A stretch of DNA of 64,000 nt from the NCBI GenBank assembly GCA_021464415.1, contig CM038471.1, positions 17,832,422 through 17,896,421 of the forward strand, read 5' to 3'. Position numbers and translations under genes: made by a program. This DNA comes from Lonicera japonica. Its lineage: Eukaryota; Streptophyta; Magnoliopsida; Dipsacales; Caprifoliaceae. The notes beneath the pieces were generated by a model. That model was not told the DNA's origin and made no database searches. It saw only the letters and a list, made by a program, of their open reading frames with translations. Positions 11,431-22,505 of the stretch are shown piece by piece. Position 1 is the first letter of the stretch, and each line of letters begins with the position of its first letter.

Positions 11431-11733
11431 CTAAATTAACGCAAAATGAACATGCAAAAAAGTTAAATAAAATAAATACTAAAAACAACATATTAAATTA
11501 ATTAAACAAGTGATTTTTTTAATTAAAATTAAGAATAAAAAGCATTAGAGGTATCTATAAGTTTCGAGTAACACAACAGGCAATTCAGTAAATCAGGAAT
11601 TATTTTATAATTATTATTTTTTTTTAAATCAGCCTATGTTTTACGAGTTAATTGATCTCATAAATTTGTATATTCCGTGTGATGGGGTTAAATACTAATT
11701 TTATCATTGGCATACAAAGGTAATTCAACACTT

Positions 11734-11940
11734 TTACCTCCAGTAAAATACCAATTTTTACCTCCAGTAAAATACCATTTTTACCTATGTGACCTAAGCA
11801 TACACATCATGTACATTCTAGAATACATGTGACCTAAGCATACACATCATGTACATTCTAGAATACATGTGACCTAAGCATACACATCATCTACATTCTA
11901 GAATACATGTGACCCAAGCATACACTTCATATACATTACC
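11734..11940. repeat. Tandem repeats: 26-bp x 2, then 40-bp x 4
   Basis: Near 11734-11785 a TTTTTACCTCCAGTAAAAT unit occurs twice. From 11785 to 11940 a 40-bp unit (GTGACCTAAGCATACACATC and on to TACATTCTAGAATACAT) is repeated four times, with the landmark GACCTAAGCA at 11791, 11831, 11871 and, as GACCCAAGCA, 11911. The units are adjacent with no unique spacers, so this is a minisatellite and not a CRISPR array. Confidence 0.9.
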
Positions 11941-12179
11941 AAATTTACCTTTTTGCCCTTCTACATTTACCTATAAATACTCCCCTCATTCATTCATTCA
12001 AAACACACCAAAAAATATATCTTCTTTCTCTCCCAATATCCATCTCTCCTAAGAGATATAAAGCCATTGGCAATATAAATACAAGCTAATTTTTGAGGGT
12101 CTTATACTTTCTCTTTTCATACCCCAAAAAAATACCAATCCTTATACGCTCTCTCTCCTACACAGTTTATTATTTATTC

Positions 12180-12623
12180 TGTTGAAATATTTGTAATCCT
12201 AATTCTATACTTATAAATAGAATTAAGGAAAGTATAGAAAGAAAGAGAGAGATTGGTAGCTTGTATTATCATCCAAATTGATTGCCTTTGAGCTAATACA
12301 AAGCAAGCACACACGAAAGGAGGATGTACTGCCGGATTAGCATAAGCGCTACCGGGGGAACCTACCTTAATAAAAAACGTCTCGTGTTCATCTTCATTTT
12401 TAATCAGTTTCTGCCGGTACTGTTCACAGTCACCGTTCACATATACGGTGGTACTGTTCACAATTACTATTCACAAGTACTGTTCATATATATAGTGGTA
12501 CTGTTCACAGTCACTGTTTGCGTATACGGTGGTATTGTTCACAACCACTGTTCACATATACGGTGGTACTGTTCACAATCACTGTTCACAGTTACAACCC
12601 ATTATTAAACCTCTAATTCACCA
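12180..12623. mobile_element. Solo LTR candidate (444 bp)
   Basis: The segment begins TGTTGAAATATTTG and ends CACCA. It is flanked on both sides by TTATTC (12174-12179 and 12624-12629), although a 6-bp duplication is one longer than usual for copia or gypsy. Sub-features fit an LTR: a CTTATAAATAG TATA-like box near 12210, and a transition to a leader with CACGAAAGGAGGATG. Bases 12415-12595 are a degenerate array of CTGTTCACA-type units. The ORFs crossing it are artefacts of this array. Confidence 0.5.
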
Positions 12624-12629
12624 TTATTC

Positions 12630-14208
12630 ATTGATTGGTCGGTCGTCAATTATCTGTTCTAGATTTTGACACCATCACCGTGATAAGCGAAACAATTAAA
12701 TTCCTAATTTTAAAAATAAAATAAATAAAATCAAAGAATGAAGAGATGAAGAAAATTGATGGGTGTAGCTCCTCTTGATGGCTGCGGCTACTATTGTTGA
12801 TGCTCGGCCGCCTTCTTTATATTTAGGTGTGTTGATAATGGGCTTGGCCCATATTCATGTTCTTCTTAATTTATTTTTTTTTAATTTAATGCATGGCTTT
12901 AAAAAACTAATTACAAAGAAGAACTAATGTGCTCCGAAAAGGTCTTGAACATGGGACCTCAATGAGAGAGAGCTTGGCCGCATTCATTATTTCTTTGCAC
13001 CTTCAATATTGTTATCTAATTGCATTGAACTTTGATCTTTTGTAGCTTTGTTTGTATTTCTATTATAACCTTGCGCTCCGAATTATGATTAACGCAGGGT
13101 TTTCACCTACACGTAACTAACTCAGGGATCTACAATGTTTATCTCTGGATTTTTTCTCAAATTTTGTACAGATAAATATCAAAATTGGCTAAAACAGTGG
13201 CATTGTGCACATTGGATATCATCTTCATTCGAAAACTTCTCGAATTGATTCAAATGACTTTTTCTTCACTTGGAATTACTCTATTAGCTTATATTGGATA
13301 TTTTCATTCACTCCATTCATGCTTAGACTTGAGAGTTGCTTCCAGTTCACTTCTTGAACTCAATTTGTCTATGAATTAGCTGGCAACGACTAATTTTAGG
13401 ACTCCAAATTTGCATTTGCTCGTTTTTAACTTGAAAAAAGGATAAAATGCACTAGATACAAGCATATTATCCAATTTCATTATTAAAACTCATATCTTAA
13501 TTTTTTTTGGATAATTAGAATCAAATTTATACATATTGAACCATCTATATAAGTATGAAAATGCAATATTATAACCAGTATATTAGATATTAAAGAAGGT
13601 ATGAAGGAAGTTACAAACACTTAAATGCCCACCTAACTCATCTTTCTCCCACATCAGTGAAACAACACTGAATAATGACTAACACTTGTACAAAGGGAGC
13701 TGAAGAGGTAATGGAAATCATACCTTTTTGCCCTTTTGGTTAAGATCAAGTGTAGTACATGTTCTTATTAGTCACCACAATAGTATTTAGAAAAGATTTT
13801 GACAAACAATAAGATTGAAATCTTCAGTATCTACACATTTGGGAGTATAAAAATAGAAGAGCAATTAGGCTTAGCCGAGCTATGTGGGCAGCAGTTTGGT
13901 CCTAGCCCATTAAGCCATGTGGGATCTGCTTCGGCCAAGGTGATCCATTCTAGTTGAGGTGATTGTGTTGGCATGTTAAAGTCATACTTTTAGCTCTAAT
14001 GTGAACATGGATAATGTTATAAATAAAGTAGTGTGAACAGGGGCTACGCCACCTATAAAAGTTATAGTTGTGCCCGAGTTTACTCTTTTTAGTCATTTAC
14101 TTTTAATCCTAAAAGTGCGTTGTAAACCTTAACTATATACTTATAAATCGGAGGGGTAGAGCACATAAAAGAGGATTGTGATATGATCTCTCTATTAGCC
14201 TTTCCTAT
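12630..14208. other. Spacer without recognisable genes
   Basis: AT-rich sequence with a few ORFs of about 60 codons (for example 13185-13379) that show no domain and no codon bias. The slightly richer part at 13860-14210 may be an old LTR remnant, but I cannot define its ends. Confidence 0.4.
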
Positions 14209-14218
14209 TACTCTTCGG

Positions 14219-14758
14219 CAAAGGCGGATCTAGGATTAAGATGGGGTGGGCTAATATTTTTGGAAAATGTAAGGGCACATGTTAACTATACTATAAGTGA
14301 AAAGAATAACACTTTACATTAGAATTTGTGCATAATTTAATGCATGTTATAATTTAATTCTTTTCATTTATAGGTGCGTAATATGTACCCTTAGGACACA
14401 CATTAACATGAACCAATATTCTTATAATAAACATTAATATTTTTTTTTTATTATAGTCTTAAGAAAATTTTCACTCAAGCATAACAAAAATCAATGGAAA
14501 TACTTATGTGCTTATACTAATCTCATAAATGGTTTTCAAAGTTAATTGTTTGGTAGAATTACTTTATTTTTAATTATTACAAATAGGTAGGAGTAGTTTG
14601 TCAAACAATGAAGAGAAATATTAGCAACGTGCACAACTTTGGGCCAGAAAGATTTTAAGAAAACTAGGCTTATTATTTAACCTAAACTGCTATTACCATT
14701 GTTTGATTTTCCTTGGGGTGGGCTACAACCCAGCTGTGGCCCCCCTTGGATCCGCTTA
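14219..14758 (+). mobile_element. hAT-type non-autonomous element (about 540 bp)
   Basis: The left end CAAAGGCGGATCTAGG and the right end CCTTGGATCCGCTTA form an imperfect inverted repeat of the CAGNGGCGGAT type often seen in plant hAT elements. TACTCTTC (14209-14216) and TACTCTCC (14759-14766) look like an 8-bp target duplication with one mismatch, though two extra G separate the left copy from the terminus. No coding sequence is present. Confidence 0.6.
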
Positions 14759-14766
14759 TACTCTCC

Positions 14767-16463
14767 TGCCCATGTGCTGTTCCATTAAAAGAGAGTATAC
14801 AACAACCATTAGAACTCTATAAAACCCTAATTGTAACCTTTCTTTGTTGCTTTGAGCAATATATATAAATAGACACACACTCAAGGGTTGACGTATTATC
14901 GGACCGGCTGCAAAATTGACCCAAGGAACCATCCCCTAAACAAAATCTAAGTCTCTTTGCGGTTGTTTCACTGTGGTTTGAATAGTTACTTTTCATTTTA
15001 GAGCTTGTACATTTTTCTTGTGGGGTGATTGAATTTTTTAACATTCACAAAACAAAATTATAAACTCTAATTTTCACATCAATAGTTATTTTTAAAACTA
15101 ATTACAAGTAACATTATATTTCTTAAATAAAGTATAGAAATTAAGAATATCACATCATTTGTGGTGTAGTTTTGGTAATGTTGAAATATATTTTTAACAA
15201 AACAAAGTGATTAAAAGAGATGAAATAATTAAATAAGAACACGTGTTGCATCCTTGAGAAAAACTACTGTTTTTATATTAAATAAAAGATTATACGATAG
15301 AATTTTAATGAAAATAGTTGTGGTAAAACATTTATTTTGATTAAAATTATAAAAAATGCAATGTGTGCAATATATATCTAATAATTAATGAATTAATGAT
15401 ATTATCTAACACACTTTAAAACATATGATAGTATATGATGAAGTGGTAAATGGTATTTTTTTTGTATACTAGCAATTCTTTTTATATATTTTTTAAGAGA
15501 CTGAAATATATTTTAGTTATTTCATATATATGGAATAAATATTAGGAAAGGAGGATTTTGGAGGGTCAAAGCTGGGCTTTCAATTGGATTATACATATAT
15601 GTCTAGTTTAAAGTTATTCTTACTCGGCTGGAATTATTTTAAACATGTTTAAACTCGAACTCATCTTAAATTTTATATTCAAATCAAGGTCATATTTTAT
15701 CACATGTTTCGAATCAGCTCATATAAAATTAAAAACAGTCTAAAAATTTGCAAAGCACTAAAAAATTATAGCATTCCTAACAATAGTATAGTTTCATAAG
15801 TCAAAAAAATACCAAAGGAATAATTAAAAGCAAACCAAAAGCTAAAGTATATTAAATGACTAATTAAAAGTGATTTTCTCCTTCACTTTTTTTTTCTTCC
15901 TAATACAAGTTAAAAGTGGTTTGTAAGGATTAAACCCTAGCCGCAGTAAATAGTTGAGTCTAGTAAATTATATATTAACATAATTTAGTAGAAGCAAGTT
16001 GATATAACTTGAACCCAATAAAAATTATAATTTACTCGGTGTGCGTTTGACATATCAGATAAGAAAAACGGATAGAATTATTTAATCATATTCAAATTGG
16101 ATAAAATAAAACCACGTTTTAAATAGAATTGTTTAATCCCTCTCTTTGTAGAATAAGATATCTTAGTAAGATAAACAATCCGCCCTATAATCTAATCCCG
16201 ATCAATATCAAGTATAAAATAAAATAAAATAAAATAATTTTATCTTATCTCACTTTTTTTATTTTACACGTTAAACGTAGCTTTGAAATTTTATTATTCG
16301 GCTCCTAAAACTCCATTAAAATACAATATCTCTTCGGGCCTAGTAGACCAGTGGCAACTTTTTTTAAGTGGAGAAGGAAAAGGAAAAGGAATTCTTTCCT
16401 TATCCAAGAATGAATTAAATAATACTGTTCCTTAAAATATATATATATATATTTATGTAATTG
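14767..16463. other. AT-rich spacer, one weak MITE candidate
   Basis: No gene is apparent. Bases 16038-16285 may be a small MITE: GCGTTTGACATATCAGATAAG near the left edge has a loose inverted counterpart (ACGTTAAACG, CTTATCTCAC) at the right. I found no target duplication. A TA run at 16438-16455 precedes the MULE at 16464. Confidence 0.35.
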
Positions 16464-16735
16464 GATTTTTTGGTTAAAGTAGGGTACTTTTGAAACTTAT
16501 TTAGCAAACTAGGGTACTTTTGAGCTTATTTAGGAAAATGGGGTTAACATAAAAACGTGAGAAGGTCTCACGTTTTTACGGTTAAAAACGTGATACGTTA
16601 TGCCTATTTTACAAAAAAAAAAAAAATTGTAAAAGTGTGAGATGGTCTCACGTTTTTACCCATAAAAACGCGATTTGGTCTCACGTTTTTATGTGTAAAA
16701 ACGTGAGACCTTCTCACACTTTTACATTCACTAAA
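16464..16735 (+). repeat. Left terminal inverted repeat of the MULE
   Basis: The outer 85 bp match the right end closely, including two spaced copies of AGGGTACTTTTGA-like sequence. The inner part consists of hairpins built from TCTCACGTTTTTA and its complement TAAAAACGTGAGA, occurring near 16550-16600 and 16640-16715. Such sub-terminal motifs are plausible transposase-binding sites, but that is inference. Confidence 0.85.
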
Positions 16736-17391
16736 TTTTTCCCTCCATGATCCCCCTTCCGTATCTGCTCTTATATTTTTTTCTTATATCATTTAATTTC
16801 TTCTTTATTTCAAATATTTTTTTTAATTCATTCTAAAATTTTTTCCTTTTTCGTTTTTTAATCACATGAGATTGATGAAGTCAAATTTTTATGCTCTTAT
16901 TTTTTTTCTATATCATTTGTTTTTTTCTTTATTTAGTGGATAAATTATTTTTGATTCACTCTCACATTTTTTTCTTTTTTTAATCACATGAGATTGATGG
17001 AGCCATGTTTTTATGTTTTTTTTTCTATATCATTTGTTTTCGTCTTTATTTCTTGGAAACAATTATTTTTTTATTTTGTATTTTAATCTTAGGACTTATC
17101 TTACTTTGATTGTTCGATTATTATTAAAATATGAATTATATTTTCCTATATACTATTACTATTAATTTAATTATTTAGACACAATAAAGATAACAACTAA
17201 TTTTATTTAACAAAAGATACATGAAGAAAAGTGGACTTACGATAAACCATTACATATAGTTAAAATTATAAATGAACATAAGAGGTATCCCTCATATACT
17301 TTAGACGAAGAAGCATTACATCCCTCGGACGAAGTGAAAATAGAAGAGTCGTAGCCATCTGCGTCCGTCTGATTAAAATAAACATATTATT

Positions 17392-18089
17392 TTAATCAAT
17401 TTCCATTTGCATCTGTGCATCTGGAGTCGTTGCCATTTCTTCAGTATTATATGCAATGCCCGTGTTCAAAGACTCTGCTTTCCATATGGAAGTTTGGCAT
17501 ACATTGTTCAGCAAATCTTCTGGGTCGTGTCCGTGCAAGGATCCATCTGTATTGGTTACCCATTCGAACTGAGTTGGTTCATGACTACCGTTGTCCATTG
17601 CAGGCTTTTTCGAATTGAACTTTGCTATCAGAAGGACATGTTTATCAATAGGCGAAGTCAAAGGATGCAGTGAGCTTTGTCCGGAAGTAACCACCCTCCA
17701 GTCTTCACCAAACACTTCAAACCAAAACTTGTCAAATAGAGTATAGTTATAGTATACCCATTGATTCCACGTAATGTATAAATGTGGTGAGAAAACAATA
17801 TAATAGGCATGTGATAAGTATTTAACAATTACCACAGATATACATAAAATAAAGGTGTCCAAGAGTGTAAAGGCACGAACGCAAGGGGTGAACGATAAGG
17901 AAATTCGAGATTAGGCCAATGATATAAAAAACTGCTTGGCTTCAAAAGAGGAGGTGGAGTTCGCAACAACCTTTGACACATTGATATAATTCTATGAGCT
18001 TCATTTCGCAATAATCGATCTCGTATTTCTCCTTGAATTTCAAATGGAAGGAGGGGAACTAAATCATCAATTTTGGACGGGTTGGCCAT
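17392..18089 (-). CDS. MULE accessory gene 2, unknown function (about 193 aa)
   Basis: I do not recognise this protein. A start ATG at 18089 opens an 82-codon first exon (MANPSKIDDLVPLLPFEIQG...). An intron with a GTATAT donor at 17843 and a CAAG acceptor ending at 17728 (116 nt) joins it in phase to a 112-codon exon, stop at 17392. This splice is my inference; without it the frame breaks at 17829. The second exon holds an aromatic stretch (FWFEVFGEDW) and a methionine- and acid-rich C-terminus. A TATA-like CTATATAATAATT lies about 90 bp before the ATG. There is no signal peptide or membrane span in the spliced product. It sits between the left MULE end and accessory gene 1, same strand, and shows no nonsense codon, unlike its larger neighbours. 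Confidence 0.5.
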
Positions 18090-18712
18090 GTTTTGTGGCT
18101 AGTAAAACCAAAGTAAGATGATAGCTGAATTTTTGTAGTAAGATTGGAGTGAAATGAGAGTAATATGAACATAATTATTATATAGGAGTGAAATGGCTAG
18201 CTTTTTTAAAACATGTATTGTAAAACCACGCATTGATCTATGTGTTGATTTATGACTAAAGTTTTCAGTCATAAACACTGTTATCACCTTTCATAAAGCT
18301 TTTACAGTGATGTGACAGGACAATGAAAAAATATCAGATTTCGTAAAGCTTGACGCATTGCTTTCTACAGTTTTTATAGTGAATGGTCATATCATGTCTT
18401 GTAAATCCAGTACCCTTTACAATTTCATTTATATTTGAAGTGATTCGTCACATCACTCATAACAATACATTTAAGTAGAGAACACGTGTATAGTAAAAAA
18501 TGTAGATATTTTTTCATTAATTAAAAGCTTAATACATAACTAGAGACGAAAACTTATATATAAGTGTCCGTGGTTACAAGTTCGATAAAATAAAAACATT
18601 ACACTTAAAACTTTCTTAGAGCATAAATAGACATCAACTTAAACATTACACTTGAAAAAGATTAGAACATAAATAGACATCAACTTAAACATTACATAGT
18701 AGATACCAAATC

Positions 18713-19275
18713 TTAATTAATAGTGCTCTTAAGTTGGCTCCAATACATCTTGTAGGGAAAGTCCACGCCTTCTTCCACCAAGTACATCAGATCGGCATGT
18801 TCCTCCTGCAAAAACGAAAAATTTAAGTCATTAAATGTTAAAATAGTAAAAAATAATGTCAACTAATAATTAATAAAATACAATTACTAAAGCAAACTTT
18901 TACCATTTCCTTCTCTACTTCGGTGGAAAATTTTACGAGGTAGTGGGCCCTATTTCCAGGATAATCAATCAAAAATTTTGGATGAGGAGTAGGCCTTTCC
19001 TTTTCATTGTAAAAGCGGTTCCATTTTGCAACCGTTGGTTCTACCTTTACCCACAGTTGAGCAAGTTGTTCAGGGGTCACAACCCTGTCATTCCATAAAG
19101 AGCTCTCTGTCTTAGGTTTTGCATTAAAAATTGCAGCCATTCTCTCCCATGTTTTAGGGTTATCCCTTTCACACCAAGTACCATCACGGGTGACTTGTTT
19201 CCAAGTAAAACACAAGTTAATTTCGTCAATGCATGAGAAGCCATCGGCGTTATTGTTTGAGCTTGAAGATGCCAT
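18713..19275 (-). CDS. MULE accessory gene 1, unknown function (154 aa)
   Basis: The gene reads ATG at 19275, exon 1 to 18904 (124 codons), a 98-nt GT-AG intron (18903-18806, ending TTTTTGCAG), and exon 2 18805-18713 (30 codons and TAA). The exons join in phase 0 (...VEKEM then EEHADLMYLVEEGV). The protein is soluble. It starts with a Ser/Asn-rich tail, then a Trp-rich segment (FTWKQVTRDGTWCERDNP) and WNDRVVTPEQLAQLWVKVEP, with many acidic and aromatic residues. I cannot assign a domain; a DNA- or protein-binding helper of the transposon is a guess. TTATATAAAG about 60 bp before the ATG looks like a TATA box. No internal stop or frameshift is visible. Confidence 0.6.
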
Positions 19276-19289
19276 TGCTGTTATGAGTG

Positions 19290-20011
19290 ATAGAAAGTAG
19301 AGATGTGGTGAAAAAATAAGAGTTACTTTTGATCTTTATATAATGTTTACATATACATGCATTGATACCATGCGCCGATATGACAACACATTGCAAAGCC
19401 TTCGTGATTTGACCTGTCACTGATATTTTTATTTATTGCTATAACTTTTTAAATAAAGTAAAAATTAGGTTTGCAGATATTATCAGTGGTCAAAAATAGG
19501 GTTGCAGATGAGGTGGGGGTGGTGGATTTGACCTGTCACTGATATTTTTAATAGTGATTTATATGGGGGTAAGATACGAAAAACACGACAATCTGATAAT
19601 GATTTTATAATTCACTGATGGGTTTAAGTCATTGATAGAAGTGCATATGACTCACATTGGTCCTTAGGGTTTTTCAGTGATTGATACAATATCACGATAT
19701 GAAAACGCACAGATAAGTGTAAATAATTCACACCTCACTTATGGCCATAAGTCATTACTTGTATTGTGATATTATGGTAATTGATTAAAAAGATTATATT
19801 AGGATTTTAAGAAATTTTTGACAGAGTTTCCTTTGTTTTATAGCAAACCGAATTTTTTTAACCTTTAAGACAAGTATGTAAATCAACATTTGTAACAAAT
19901 TGTCTTAGATCCCAAAAATAATAAATAAGTTAGACAAATAAGTCTACTATATACATATCTAGTATATAATAATATTTTCATATACAATATCAACCACAAA
20001 AAAATAAAGTA
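19290..20011. promoter_or_regulatory. Upstream region of accessory gene 1 with repeated motif
   Basis: Between the PMD stop and accessory gene 1, the sequence TTTGACCTGTCACTGATATT occurs twice (about 19406 and 19525), followed by further CACTGAT/CAGTGAT variants. Similar CACTG/CAGTG-type words also precede accessory gene 2 (18240-18480). They may be shared regulatory repeats of the element; no function can be shown from sequence alone. Confidence 0.35.
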
Positions 20012-20339
20012 CTAAGTACCACAAGTTGGTTTTTTTCTTTTTCTTTTAGGCCTCCCATCGTCAACTGCACCTATATGTGTTTCTATAGGTCTTTCATCGC
20101 CCTTACCTCTACCCCTGCCTCTACCCCTGCCTCTCCCGATAGGTAGATGTGTCAAGTCAAGATCTGTACCCATACCTCTACCCCTGCTAATATCAACCAT
20201 AGTACTATCTACATGCTCAATATACTCCACTTGTGTCAACACCTCTGTACTAGGCAACGGTGAAAGTGTCAGCACTACTGGAGCCATGTGTCCAGGGGTA
20301 TGAGGTGATCCAAATGCTGGTAAATATTGGTTGGGTAGC

Positions 20340-21300
20340 GAATGCGGGGAAAATAAAATGGATGGTGGTGGATATGCGGTGGGAGGCTGTAGAGATGAGG
20401 TGGGGGTGGTGGATATGCGGTGGGGGTCCATGGAGATGAGGTGGGGCGTGGTGGATATGCGCTGGGGGTCCATGGAGATGAGGTAGGGGGTGGTGGAGAT
20501 GTGGTGGGAGGCCGTGGAAATGAGGTGGAGGGTGGTGGATATGCGGTGGGGGGTCGTCGAGAGGTCGGTGGTGGTGGATATGTGATGGTATGTGGCGATG
20601 AGGTGGAGGGTGGTGGATATGCTGTAGGAGGCCGTGGAGAGGCAGTGGGGGGTCGTCGAGATGTGGTGGAAGGCCGTCGAGATGAGGTGGAGGGTGGTGG
20701 ATATGCGATAAGAGGCCGTGGAGATACAGTGCGGGTGGTCGATATGCGGTGGGGGGTGGTGGACATATGGTGGGAGGTCGTGGAGATAAGGTGGAGGGTG
20801 GTGGACATGTGGTGGGAGGTCATGGACATGTGGTGGGAGGTCGTGGAGATGAGGTGGAGGGCGGTGTAGCTACAGTGGTATGTGGTGGAGATGAGGTGGG
20901 CGGTGGTGGAGATGAGGGGGGCGGTAGTGGAGATGTGGTGGTATGTGGTGGAGATATGGTGGGCGGTGGTGGAGATGAGGTGGGGGGGGTGGAGCTACGG
21001 TGGTATGTGGAGGATATGCGGCGGCGATAGTGGAGATGTGGGCGGCGATAGTGGAGATGTGGTGGTATGTGGTGAACATGTGGTGGGAGGTCGTGGAGAT
21101 GAGGTGGAGGGTGGTGTAGCTATGGTGGTATGTGGTGGAGATGAGGTGGGCGGTAGTGGAGATGTGGTGGTATGTGGTGGAGATGTGGTGGAGGGTGGTG
21201 TAGCTATGGTGGTTTGTGGTGGAGATGAGGTGGGCGGTAGTGGCGATGAGGTGGGCGGTGGTGGAGATGTAGTGGAAGGTGGTGGACTGCTGGGGGGATG
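20340..21300. repeat. Proline-coding minisatellite in the PMD gene
   Basis: On the plus strand this is a GGTGGAGATGAGGTGG/GGTGGATATGCGGTGG type array of degenerate units of roughly 12-30 bp. On the coding minus strand it spells PPP, TAYPPPS, TSSPRPP and similar words. The several long glycine/tryptophan/methionine-rich plus-strand ORFs here are antisense shadows. Unit number and frame vary, which explains why the coding frame is not continuous. Confidence 0.9.
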
Positions 21301-22175
21301 TACATGAGATGAAGATACCTCTGGGTGAGTAGGGGCGGAGGAACTGGATGTAGCTGTATTTGTACGCCTCTTACTCACTCGACGTCCACGTGGATGTGGA
21401 ATCGGGGCTATAGGCTCTCGCAACTGAAGTGGGTCAACGGTAAGTCGAAACTCTTGTCGGACAGCGACAAGTGCCCCATGAGACAAGTCCGATATCTCCT
21501 CTAATGTGGGGTCTTCAGTAGTTGATCGTATAGGATGTCTTTGTGCTAAAGAATATATCCTTGCAAGCACATCTCCCTGTACAATGAAAACAAAAGTTAA
21601 AATTGGAAGAATTCAAATGTAAGAATAAAGAATATAAGGATCGATAACAACAGAAATTTAATTTACCAATTTCTCCACTGTAGCTGCGACGGGCTCAGCC
21701 CCGAACTCTGGTGGGCGGTCCGGTGGGAGACTCATAAAACGACGTGTGATGGTACGAAACCAAATCATATATGGATCTTCGTAATTGATCGGGCCTTGTA
21801 ATGCGATCGTGTTCACTACATGATCATTGCGCCCGCCCCAGTAATCAATGTAGTCGCGATGTATCTGGCTCCAATCACAAAGGTCCCCTCGTGCCCTCCC
21901 CCTCATATCCATATCATGAAGTTGTGGAACAGTGTCGAATGTTTCTGGGATGGCCTAGTGTAAACCAAACTGACGCATCACCCGATCTGGAAGGTGCCAC
22001 TCCACAACCTCAAAGCAAATTAGGGGTACCCGTGCGCGCCATATTTGCTGACCAACAACACAATATGTAGGCAACGATGCCAATACATGTGCTGTATATG
22101 GTTGCCATATCATCTGTAACATATCACATATGTATTATTAATAAATAATGAATAAACAAATTTAAGTAATTAATA

Positions 22176-22505
22176 CAAATTCCTAAGTAAATTTCGGCAG
22201 AGTTCCGTCTGTTTATTGAACAATCCAATAATTTCAAAGATACCTGCTAAATGCAAATAATTTCAACCATACCACAATTTCATATTTAGTTTTACAATAC
22301 GTTAATATCCATATGAATACAATTTTTTTCCCAATTTTTACAAATTCCTAAGTAAATTTCGGCAGAGTTCCGTCTGTTTATTGAACAATCCAACAATTTC
22401 AAAGATACCTGTTAAGTACAAATTATTTCAACCATACCACAATTTCACATTTCCTTGTATAATACATTAAATATTCCACATATACCTGCTTGGTGCGCAT
22501 ACAGT
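22176..22505. repeat. 165-bp tandem duplication in a PMD intron
   Basis: CAAATTCCTAAGTAAATTTC begins at 22176 and again at 22341, and about 110 bp after each start are nearly identical (including GAGTTCCGTCTGTTTATTG). The duplication lies in the intron between the exons at 22573-22486 and 22113-21667; the second copy reaches the upstream exon border. Confidence 0.85.

Noticed and set aside
11785..11940. Regularly repeated 40-bp units as a CRISPR array
   Set aside because: Units abut directly with no unique spacers, no cas genes are near, and the genome is plant-like.
12324..12608. 94-codon ORF rich in VHIYGG-like words
   Set aside because: It is a translation of the CTGTTCACA array inside the LTR candidate.
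17407..17673. Two plus-strand ORFs within accessory gene 2
   Set aside because: Antisense shadows of the minus-strand exon, which has the better splice and start context.
20420..21307. Long plus-strand Gly/Met/Trp-rich ORFs
   Set aside because: They are antisense shadows of the proline-coding repeat of the PMD gene.
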